Source of the DNA: JBFLVQ01 sp040758525
Lineage (GTDB): Bacteria > Acidobacteriota > Blastocatellia > Chloracidobacteriales > JADJPF01
Length of the DNA stretch: 27,543 nucleotides
NCBI GenBank assembly: GCA_040758525.1
Contig: JBFLVQ010000041.1
Span: forward strand, 1-27,543
Reading direction: 5' to 3'
Below the pieces are notes generated by a model. That model was not told where the DNA came from and made no database searches. It worked only from the letters and a program-made list of their open reading frames with translations. The position numbers were made by a program, and so were the translations under genes. Shown piece after piece: positions 1 through 7,223 of this stretch. Position 1 is the first letter of the stretch. Each line of letters opens with the position of its first letter.

Positions 1-1454
1 CAGATGGGAACATAGAGTTTATTGGAAGAATAGATGAGCAGGTGAAGGTGCGAGGATTTCGTATCGAGTTAGGCGAGATAGAGGCTGCACTATTGGAATA
101 TCCTGGCTTACAGGAATGTGTGGTATTAGCGCGTGAGGATAGACCTGGCGAGAAACAGATTATCGCTTATATTGTTTGTAAATCGCCTGAGCAGATTTCT
201 AATACTGAACTAGACAGCTTTTTGGCGGAGCAACTTCCCTATTATATGCTGCCAGCGGCTTATGTTACGTTAGGTAGTATTCCATTGACCGCGAATGGCA
301 AGATAGACAAAGGTAGTTTGCCTGTCCCAGCTAAACTGCATACTAAGATTATTAAAAGTTTTATACCGCCACGCAATCAACTGGAATTTCAACTTGTGCG
401 AATTTGGGAGGAGATTCTGGAAGTCTATCCAATTGGTGTTAAAGATAGCTTTTTTGAACTAGGAGGGCATTCGCTTTTAGCGGTTCGCTTAATGAGTCGA
501 TTGCAACAACTCTTTAACCGACGTTTACCGCTACAGACACTTTTTCAAGAGTCAACCATAGAGCAATTAGCTGTGCACTTATGCAAGCAATCATTTGCTC
601 AACAATGGTCACCATTGGTTAGCATTCAAACAAAAGGTCTACGCAGGCCAATTTTCTCTATACATCCAATCGGCGGCAATGTCTTTTGCTATCTAGAATT
701 GGCACACTATTTGGGGAATGACCAGCCTTTTTATGCATTGCAAGCAAAAGGTATTGATGATGTAGCGCAACCCTATAGCACGATTGATGTAATGGCAGCC
801 TGTTATATAGAAGCTATTCGCACAGTTCAACCACATGGTCCTTATACTTTAGCAGGATGGTCTTTTGGAGGAGTAGTCGCTTTTGAAATTGCTCGTCAAT
901 TATTTGAATTGGGTGAGCAATTAAGCACTCTAGTGCTATTCGACACTTGGGCGCCGACATCTGTTGTTACACCCATTAACGAAACAGAATTAATGATATC
1001 ATTTGCTAAAGATTTAGGCGGCCTTTGGGGTGGGTCACTAGATTTATCCTGGCAACAGATCGAGCACTTAAGTTCAACTGCCAAACTCGAATTTATCCTT
1101 GAACAGGCTCAAGGTGCCAATCTATTACCATCATATTTAGAGATCGCACAATTGCAGCGTTTATTTGAGGTTTTCCAGGCCAATTTACAATCTCTAGCCA
1201 ATTATTATCCTCCTGCCGGTCCCTTTTCCATAGTGCTGTTCCGGGCTGGTATGTCAGTGGCTAGTGATGAGGAAGGAGATTTAGGTTGGCACAAATTTAC
1301 TACACTGCCGGTACAGGTCTATTATCTTCCTGCTACTCATTACACTATGTTGACTAAACCTAATGTAGAAATACTAGCGCGAGAACTACAGAAGCTGCTT
1401 GATCAACAGCTACCTGCTTCGGCAATTGCTTTGCCTGGCAAGGGTATTCCATAA
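1..1454 (+). CDS. Non-ribosomal peptide synthetase, C-terminal end of last module (A-T-TE), partial
   Basis: The frame is open to the left edge (reading from base 3), so the gene starts outside the window. It ends a NRPS assembly line: the last amino acid is activated, held on the carrier domain and released by a thioesterase. Counting from the GTG at 42, the order is the adenylation C-terminal subdomain (A8-like GRIDEQVKVRGFRIELGEIE, read partly upstream of 42; LPYYMLP; NGKIDK as A10), a carrier domain with FFELGGHS (Ser about 144 carries phosphopantetheine), and a type I thioesterase with nucleophile GWSFGG (Ser 274), Asp 301 (LFDTW) and His 433 (THYTM). The GTG at 42 lies inside the A8 motif and is not a start. 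The TE means this is the terminal module. The amino acid specificity lies upstream of the window, so the product cannot be predicted. Confidence 0.95.
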   Translation, partial: DGNIEFIGRIDEQVKVRGFRIELGEIEAALLEYPGLQECVVLAREDRPGEKQIIAYIVCKSPEQISNTELDSFLAEQLPYYMLPAAYVTLGSIPLTANGKIDKGSLPVPAKLHTKIIKSFIPPRNQLEFQLVRIWEEILEVYPIGVKDSFFELGGHSLLAVRLMSRLQQLFNRRLPLQTLFQESTIEQLAVHLCKQSFAQQWSPLVSIQTKGLRRPIFSIHPIGGNVFCYLELAHYLGNDQPFYALQAKGIDDVAQPYSTIDVMAACYIEAIRTVQPHGPYTLAGWSFGGVVAFEIARQLFELGEQLSTLVLFDTWAPTSVVTPINETELMISFAKDLGGLWGGSLDLSWQQIEHLSSTAKLEFILEQAQGANLLPSYLEIAQLQRLFEVFQANLQSLANYYPPAGPFSIVLFRAGMSVASDEEGDLGWHKFTTLPVQVYYLPATHYTMLTKPNVEILARELQKLLDQQLPASAIALPGKGIP

Positions 1455-1468
1455 TGCTACTTGCGCTT

Positions 1469-1488
1469 GCATAGGGTTTCGCCTATGC
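1469..1488 (+). terminator. Possible terminator hairpin after the NRPS gene
   Basis: A perfect 7-bp stem, GCATAGG (1469-1475) and CCTATGC (1482-1488), has a 6-nt loop and lies 15 nt after the NRPS stop. It is followed only by TTATAAA, not a clear T-run, so termination strength is uncertain. Confidence 0.4.
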
Positions 1489-1640
1489 TTATAAATCAGT
1501 AAGTTAATAGTAACCTAGCAATACAGGCAGCAGAAAGTTCAAGTCCGTAGAATTTCCATAAAGGAACATAAAGAAACACACCAGCCAAACGTGTACTTAA
1601 TGGCGTGAAAGTGTGTGCTTTGTGGTTAACTTATAACTTT

Positions 1641-1647
1641 GGAGGGG
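1641..1647 (+). promoter_or_regulatory. RBS that fixes the start at 1651
   Basis: GGAGGGG sits 3 nt before the ATG at 1651. An in-frame TTG at 1639 overlaps this site, so it cannot be the real start. Confidence 0.75.
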
Positions 1648-1650
1648 CAA

Positions 1651-1965
1651 ATGAAATTTTTAGTTATTTCCAAACCAATAGATAATAACCTTTCTGTGCA
1701 GAAAATTGCTTCTTTACTCACAGAGAGTCAGCAATGGATTAGGAAACATAAAGAGACTGGTGAGATTGAAGCACTCTTCTCCTTTCTTGATTTTAGTAAG
1801 AATGGCTGTATCTCAATTGTAAACTACTCGTCACATGAAGCGTTGGATGCTGCATTACAAGAGTTTCCCTGGAATAACTACATTAGGTATGAGATCTATC
1901 CGCTTTGTGATCTAGAGAAGAGTATTGAAAACGCACTCAAAGGGTTGCCCAGGGATAGTCAGTAA
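1651..1965 (+). CDS. Small muconolactone delta-isomerase-like protein (dimeric alpha/beta-barrel fold)
   Basis: This 104-residue protein starts MKFLVIS and keeps the layout of the muconolactone-isomerase-like ferredoxin-fold family: an N-terminal strand, a long helix (about 15-38, SLLTESQQWIRKHKETGEIE), a central strand pair with GCISIVNYSSHEALDAAL, and a C-terminal IRYEIYPLCDL segment. That last pattern (yeVyPL.D) is what I rely on most. The family includes catabolic isomerases but also many small proteins of unknown role, and nothing here shows a muconate pathway. It lies 196 bp after a terminal NRPS module and 66 bp before a TonB-dependent receptor, on the same strand, so it may belong to that cluster. 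The start is set by the GGAGGGG site. Family assignment is fair; function is unknown. Confidence 0.7.
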   Translation: MKFLVISKPIDNNLSVQKIASLLTESQQWIRKHKETGEIEALFSFLDFSKNGCISIVNYSSHEALDAALQEFPWNNYIRYEIYPLCDLEKSIENALKGLPRDSQ

Positions 1966-2031
1966 TATGTACAGTCTTACTACTTAGGTCGCAAATAGCG
2001 TTGCTTTTCTATTAAATCTGAGGAGGAGAGA

Positions 2032-5022
2032 ATGTCCCAGACTAGGCGATTTCTATTATACGGAGTTGGTTTAGTAGCAATAATCCTCTGTTTAGGCACG
2101 CAGGCGAGGGTTATTGCACAGGCTAGTTCGACTACCGGAACAATTTCCGGCACAGTAAGTGATCAGCAAGGTGGTAGAGTATCTGGAGCTGTGGTTATGG
2201 CGAAAAATTTAAGTACTAACCTTACACGCGAAGCCGTGACCAGCGAGATAGGAGAGTTTTCCATTCCCCAATTGCCACCTGGCAGTTATGAACTGAAGGC
2301 CACTGCGGAAGGCTTCAAAGCAAGCCTGCTGAGGCTTGATCTAGAGCTTGGTATTACAACACGAACAGAAATACTTCTTAGCCTGGGTGCGCTTAGTGAT
2401 GTTATCGAAGTGACTGGTAATGGTCTGTTCCTAGAAGGCAGAACTGAGAGTAGTAGAAATATAGATGTTGGATTGATTAGTAATTTACCGATCAATCAGC
2501 GTAATTTTTTGGATTTTTCTCTCACTTCGCCACGTGTGACACCAGATCGCTTACCTGTACAGGGTGCTGGTGCAACTTCAGGACTGTCGTTTAATGGTCA
2601 ACCGGCTCGACAGAACAGTCTCACTATTGATGGATTGGACAATAATGATTTAGGCGCTGGAACAGTCCGTTCCACTTTCAGTCAGGATGCTGTGCAAGAA
2701 TTTCAGGTAGTATCCGATGGCTATTCTGCCGAATTTGGTCGAGCATTAGGAGGTGTTATCAACATAGTGACTAAGGGGGGTGGCAATCAATTTCACGGCA
2801 CCACCTTCTTTTTCATACGTAATGATGAGATCAGTGCGCGTGAGCCATTTGCTAGTTTTGAGCCGCCATTTCGCCAATATCAATTTGGCGCTACTTTGAG
2901 TGGTCCGATTAAACAGGATAAGGCATTCTTTTTCACCTCCTTTGAACGTCTTTCTGTAAAACAGAATAATATTGTGACAATTAGTGATGCTACGGTACGG
3001 GCAGCGCGCAATCAAGGTTTTCAACTTAGCAATGGACCAATACCAGTAGGCATTAGTGGTACAAATGTACTAGGCCGTGTCGATTTTCGTCTCAGACCAG
3101 ATAACCAACTGGCTTTGCGTTACAACTACGGAGGCGCATTTAACAGCGCATTTGAGCCTTTTGGTGCGCTAATAGGAGAATCGGTAGGCGGTATACAGGA
3201 TCTTGCTGACAATTCTCTTGCTCTCAACAACACTTACATTAATTCTGGTCTTAGGCTGATCAATGAAACCCGCTTTCTCTATAGCCGACGGCGGCAGCGT
3301 TTAACGCCTGTAATAGATGAGGTTGGGGTGGGTATTCTGGCGCCTGAGGGAAATGTGCGAATAGGTCGAGGCGATTTTCTTCCTCAGCCCCGTAACTTGG
3401 ATACCTATCAGATCTTAAACAACGTTTCACTACAAAGAGGCATAAACCAGCTAAAATTTGGTGCAGACTTTATCTACATAAAATCGCGTGGGCGTGTCCC
3501 CTTGGTGGCTGGTGGCATAGCCAGTTTTACTCCCATTGACTTTGGAGAGCTTGCTGGTATACCAGGCTTGCCAGTTCTCAGTTCATTACAGGCTTTAGAT
3601 CCTAGTTTGCGCACCAAGGCACAGCGCGATTTTCTTACTGTATTGGCAGGAATCTTGCCGAGTATGGCACCAGGCTTTCCTGCCAATTTGCCACTAGCCG
3701 ACCTAGGATTACCTTTCATCTATTTTCAAGGCTTCCAACCGTTCTCGAATATGACTGCGCCTACCAAGATGTTAGGTGTTTTTGTCCAGGACGATATTAG
3801 GGTGCGGCCAAATTTGCTGCTTAAAGCCGGATTGCGTTATGACGTAGATAGGACTCGCTTCGCGCCAAAAAATGATGGTAATCTCAGCCCTCGTATTGCT
3901 TTTGCATACCGACCAGGTAGGTTACCAAACTTAAATATACATGGTGCTTATGGAATCTTTTTTGCAGCACAATTAAATGGCTCAGTATTTATCGTTCAAC
4001 CGGCCAGTCGCAATATTGTGGTACTTCCATTTCCTTTCTCAATAATCCCATTCTCACTACGTGGACACCGTTTCCCCGAATCAGAGCAAGTACCTGCAGG
4101 TGTGACAGTACAACCACAATTGGGTCAACAAGTCACCTTCGATCCCAATCTACGCAGTAGTTATACGCAACAAGGGAATTTTGGACTTGACTACGAATTG
4201 GGCAAAAACAATGTGATCTCTGCCAAGTACAATTTTGTGCGTGGTCTTAGATTACTTGCAATACGGGAAATAAATCCTATTGTGCGTCCCACCAACGATC
4301 CTTTGGAAAGCGCCTTGATAGGACGTGTAGATCCTTCAAAAGGCAGTATTCTTGAGTTTGAGTCGGCTTACGATAGTTATTATCATGGCTTGACGCTGGG
4401 CTTCGAGCGGCGCTTTACCAATAGAGTAGGGATATCTATTTTCTACACTTTCTCAAAGATTATCGATAACTTTGTCGATATTAACCCTAACCTGCCGATT
4501 TCGACTCCCAATAACTCTTTGGATATTAGAAGTGAGCGTGGTCTTTCCATACAAGATGTGCGTAATCGGTTTGTTACTTCTGGTGTTTGGGAGTTGAGTT
4601 ATACCAAGAATCCTTTGCTACGCGACTTCCAGCTTTCGACAATCGTAACCCTAGAGTCGGGTAGACCATACAACCTGCTTGCCGGTATTGATCTCAATCG
4701 TGATGGTGATTCACCTGCCGGAGATCGACCTTTAGGAATAGGTCGTAATACCGGTATTACACCGGGATTTGCAAATGTTGATTTGCGTCTTACACGTGCT
4801 ATCAAGTTAAACGAGAATTCCTCTTTCCAATTTACGTTAGAGGCATTTAATCTGTTTAATCGTGTTAATATCAGCGACATTGATCCCGTCTTTCCTCCTG
4901 ATCAACAAGGACGCTTCATTCTCCCGCAGCAGCAGGATGGTCGCTTTATTACTTCACCAGATCGTTTTCGTGGTGCATTCGCACCCCGGCGGCTGCAATT
5001 TGGTTTTCGATTTATCTACTAA
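2032..5022 (+). CDS. TonB-dependent receptor with N-terminal carboxypeptidase-regulatory domain (Oar-like)
   Basis: An outer-membrane beta-barrel of 996 residues. The start has a strong GAGGAGGAGAG site just upstream. Residues 1-31 form a signal peptide (TRR, hydrophobic stretch 8-22, probable cut near VIAQA-S). Residues 36-118 form a carboxypeptidase-regulatory-like beta-sandwich (GTISGTVSDQQGG, GEFSIPQLPPGSYEL). A plug domain follows (about 140-250, with NSLTIDGLDNND and EFGRALGGVINIVTKGG), then the barrel, which ends in FGFRFIY with a terminal aromatic as expected for BAM-assembled proteins. Such receptors are greatly expanded in Acidobacteria, usually with unknown substrates, often polysaccharides, peptides or metal chelates. 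I see no TonB box that could be called safely. Its place between an NRPS and an export pump makes uptake of the peptide product, or a surface role, possible but unproven. Confidence 0.9.
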   Translation: MSQTRRFLLYGVGLVAIILCLGTQARVIAQASSTTGTISGTVSDQQGGRVSGAVVMAKNLSTNLTREAVTSEIGEFSIPQLPPGSYELKATAEGFKASLLRLDLELGITTRTEILLSLGALSDVIEVTGNGLFLEGRTESSRNIDVGLISNLPINQRNFLDFSLTSPRVTPDRLPVQGAGATSGLSFNGQPARQNSLTIDGLDNNDLGAGTVRSTFSQDAVQEFQVVSDGYSAEFGRALGGVINIVTKGGGNQFHGTTFFFIRNDEISAREPFASFEPPFRQYQFGATLSGPIKQDKAFFFTSFERLSVKQNNIVTISDATVRAARNQGFQLSNGPIPVGISGTNVLGRVDFRLRPDNQLALRYNYGGAFNSAFEPFGALIGESVGGIQDLADNSLALNNTYINSGLRLINETRFLYSRRRQRLTPVIDEVGVGILAPEGNVRIGRGDFLPQPRNLDTYQILNNVSLQRGINQLKFGADFIYIKSRGRVPLVAGGIASFTPIDFGELAGIPGLPVLSSLQALDPSLRTKAQRDFLTVLAGILPSMAPGFPANLPLADLGLPFIYFQGFQPFSNMTAPTKMLGVFVQDDIRVRPNLLLKAGLRYDVDRTRFAPKNDGNLSPRIAFAYRPGRLPNLNIHGAYGIFFAAQLNGSVFIVQPASRNIVVLPFPFSIIPFSLRGHRFPESEQVPAGVTVQPQLGQQVTFDPNLRSSYTQQGNFGLDYELGKNNVISAKYNFVRGLRLLAIREINPIVRPTNDPLESALIGRVDPSKGSILEFESAYDSYYHGLTLGFERRFTNRVGISIFYTFSKIIDNFVDINPNLPISTPNNSLDIRSERGLSIQDVRNRFVTSGVWELSYTKNPLLRDFQLSTIVTLESGRPYNLLAGIDLNRDGDSPAGDRPLGIGRNTGITPGFANVDLRLTRAIKLNENSSFQFTLEAFNLFNRVNISDIDPVFPPDQQGRFILPQQQDGRFITSPDRFRGAFAPRRLQFGFRFIY

Positions 5023-5043
5023 GTTGTATAGCAGAGCTGAAAT

Positions 5044-5077
5044 CCATAGAGGTCATATCACAATGTGACCTCTATGG
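5044..5077 (+). terminator. Strong hairpin between the TonB receptor and the FHA-MFP gene
   Basis: CCATAGAGGTCA (5044-5055) and TGACCTCTATGG (5066-5077) are perfectly complementary. Inner pairing T-G, A-T and T-A leaves a CACA tetraloop, giving about 15 bp. No T-run follows, so it could be a Rho-independent-like terminator of unusual type, an mRNA stabiliser for the receptor transcript, or a processing site separating receptor and exporter expression. Confidence 0.6.
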
Positions 5078-5108
5078 TTAGCACTTCTGCAGATATAAGG
5101 AGCGGCCA

Positions 5109-7223
5109 ATGGCAGAATATAAGCCTTTTAACAATGAGACCATGATTGTAGATCTGCGCGAAGCAGAGAAGGTCACAGGTCTCTACTTTGTTTTGACAGT
5201 AATTGAGGGAAATGATTTTGGTTATGTCATACAGTTAGACAAGAACGAAACAGTGCTTGGTCGTAAAGGTATTGCACAGGAAGGTGAGCCGGTTAGTGAT
5301 GTACAGCTTGATGATGAGATGGCCTCGCGTCGTCATGCACTCTTCTTCAAACATCAGATAGGCGCTTCCAATGAATATTATGTTGCTGTTAGTGATCTAA
5401 ACAGTAAGAATGGTACTTACATAAATGATCAGCGTGTCTCAAGCGATGAGATTGAACTGAAGAATGGCGACAAGATCAGGATTGGCAACACAATACTGAA
5501 ATTTGAAATAAAAGATCAATTAGATAATCTTTATCAGGAACGGCTTTATCAGCAGGTTACTCGTGATGCTCTAACAGGATTGTGGAATCATAATTATGCT
5601 CGCCAAGAGATCAATAAATTGGTCTCAATTGGTAAAACTCATCAACGGCCCTTTAGCTTGCTGCTTATCGAGATAGACTTTTTTCAGACTCTCAGTGAGA
5701 TCTATGACACCAAAGTCACCGATGCTTTACTACGCAGAATTGGTGAGATATTGGTTAAAGAGCTACTTCTCTATAATATTGCCACTCGCTATACCAACCG
5801 ACAATTTCTTGTCTTATTGCCTGAGACAGAGGCCGAAGCAGCCATAAAGGTAGCAGAAAAATTGAGAAAGACGATTGAGACAATCGATTTCTCTACGCTT
5901 GGCTGCGCACAGACCATTACCATCAGTGTAGGTGTTGCGCAATTCCCAACTGCTGGTGTTACTAGTGATGAGTTGCTTAATAAAGCTGATGAGACTCTTT
6001 ATAGAGCTAAAAAGACTGGTCGCAATTGTGTCTGTGTGGCAACACCAATACCGCAGCGGCAACCGCGCAATTTGGGCAAGCTGCTTAAAAGAGTCTCGCT
6101 ACTCATTTCACTGCTCTTACTGGTTGGCCTTTTATATATGTTCATACCTAGATTACTAGTGCCAGATAAGCGATTAAGCTATTCAGGTATAGTAGAAGTG
6201 CATGAAGTAGAGATTGGTTCAAAAGTAGGTGGACGTGTTAAGGAAATATTGGTTCAAGAAGGCCAGTTTGTTAAGAAAGACCAACCATTGATCCGTTTTG
6301 ATGATGCTGAATTAAAGGCACAGCAGGAACTGTTGATTGCACGTATAAAGAAGGCAACTGCCAAGTTGACGAAACTGAAGAATGGTAATCTTCCTGAAGA
6401 GGTAGCCGCTGCTGAGACCGCTGCCTTAAAAAGGCAGGCTATTCTTACAGCAATGCGTAATGGTGCACGCCCAGAAGAGATTGCCCAAGCTGAAGCTGAG
6501 TTAAATGCTGGTTTGGCAGAGTTACAAAGCGCACAGGCTAGTTTCGCAAGGATTAAACAGGTTTATACTAATGGTTATACTTCTAGACAAACCTATGATG
6601 ATGCGCAAAGCAGAGTTGAATTAGCGCAAGCACGTGTCGAAAACCTGCGTCAGAAACTCTCTTTACTAAAAGCGGGAAATCGCCAAGAAGATATCAATGC
6701 TGCTGAGCAGGACTATCAAGAAGCACTGCTAAAAGCCAAAATATTACGTATAGGAACACGTCACGAAGAGATTGAAGCCGCTCAAGCAGAACTGCTGGAA
6801 GTCGAAGCGGAACTGAGGAAATTACAGGTTCTGATCGATGATATACAAGTAAAAGCTTCTGTAGATGGCTTGATAGAAGTGATTAGTGTACGACCTGGCG
6901 ATATTGTACCGGCTGATAAAGCGGTATTGAGGCTTTTAGAAGAAAACCAGCTTTGGGTGCGTATATACGCTCCAGAAACAGATCTAGGAGCAATCCATAT
7001 CGGTCAGCCAGTTGCTGTTAAGATCGATACCTTTCCAGATCGAAGTTTTGCTGGTCAGGTAATACAGATCTCTGCGGCTGGCGAATTTATTCCACGTAAT
7101 ATACAGACACGCAAAGATCGGGAGTATCAGGTCTTTGGCATTAAGATCCAGTTAACAGATAAAGAAGGGGTACTAAAACCTGGTATGGCAGCGAGTGTAA
7201 CCCTACAGATAAAGGAGCCTTGA
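5109..7223 (+). CDS. FHA - degenerate GGDEF - membrane fusion protein (HlyD/YbhG-like) fusion
   Basis: A 704-residue protein joining cytosolic signalling domains to the periplasmic adaptor of an exporter. Residues 27-133 form an FHA domain (LGR 50-52, SRRH 73-76, NSKNGT 98-103, the phosphothreonine-binding loops). Residues 148-312 form a GGDEF fold (DALTGLWNHNYAR, IEIDFF, TISVGVAQFP, ADETLYRAKKTGRN), but the active-site motif is TNRQF at 229-233, so cyclic-di-GMP synthesis is unlikely, and no RxxD inhibitory site is visible. One transmembrane helix lies at about 329-350. The adaptor part has a lipoyl-like half (YSGIVEVHEVEIGSKVGGRV), a coiled coil at about 400-580 with four GxRxEEIxxAE-type repeats, the second lipoyl half and a beta-barrel (VKIDTFPDRSFAGQV). 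An AAGGAG site precedes the ATG. Its stop overlaps the ABC exporter start, so it is the exporter's partner. The fusion suggests pump activity or localisation responds to Thr phosphorylation. Confidence 0.88.
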   Translation: MAEYKPFNNETMIVDLREAEKVTGLYFVLTVIEGNDFGYVIQLDKNETVLGRKGIAQEGEPVSDVQLDDEMASRRHALFFKHQIGASNEYYVAVSDLNSKNGTYINDQRVSSDEIELKNGDKIRIGNTILKFEIKDQLDNLYQERLYQQVTRDALTGLWNHNYARQEINKLVSIGKTHQRPFSLLLIEIDFFQTLSEIYDTKVTDALLRRIGEILVKELLLYNIATRYTNRQFLVLLPETEAEAAIKVAEKLRKTIETIDFSTLGCAQTITISVGVAQFPTAGVTSDELLNKADETLYRAKKTGRNCVCVATPIPQRQPRNLGKLLKRVSLLISLLLLVGLLYMFIPRLLVPDKRLSYSGIVEVHEVEIGSKVGGRVKEILVQEGQFVKKDQPLIRFDDAELKAQQELLIARIKKATAKLTKLKNGNLPEEVAAAETAALKRQAILTAMRNGARPEEIAQAEAELNAGLAELQSAQASFARIKQVYTNGYTSRQTYDDAQSRVELAQARVENLRQKLSLLKAGNRQEDINAAEQDYQEALLKAKILRIGTRHEEIEAAQAELLEVEAELRKLQVLIDDIQVKASVDGLIEVISVRPGDIVPADKAVLRLLEENQLWVRIYAPETDLGAIHIGQPVAVKIDTFPDRSFAGQVIQISAAGEFIPRNIQTRKDREYQVFGIKIQLTDKEGVLKPGMAASVTLQIKEP
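7211..7217 (+). promoter_or_regulatory. RBS for the exporter inside the end of the previous gene
   Basis: AAAGGAG lies 5 nt before the ATG at 7223 and inside the last codons of the adaptor gene. The TGATG overlap at 7221-7225 points to translational coupling. It rules out the in-frame TTG at 7220. Confidence 0.7.

Noticed and set aside
1570..1621. Imperfect inverted repeat (AAAGAAACACACC... against GTGTGTGCTTT) before the muconolactone-isomerase-like gene
   Set aside because: Pairing needs several bulges and a long loop; not distinct from chance in this A/T-rich gap.
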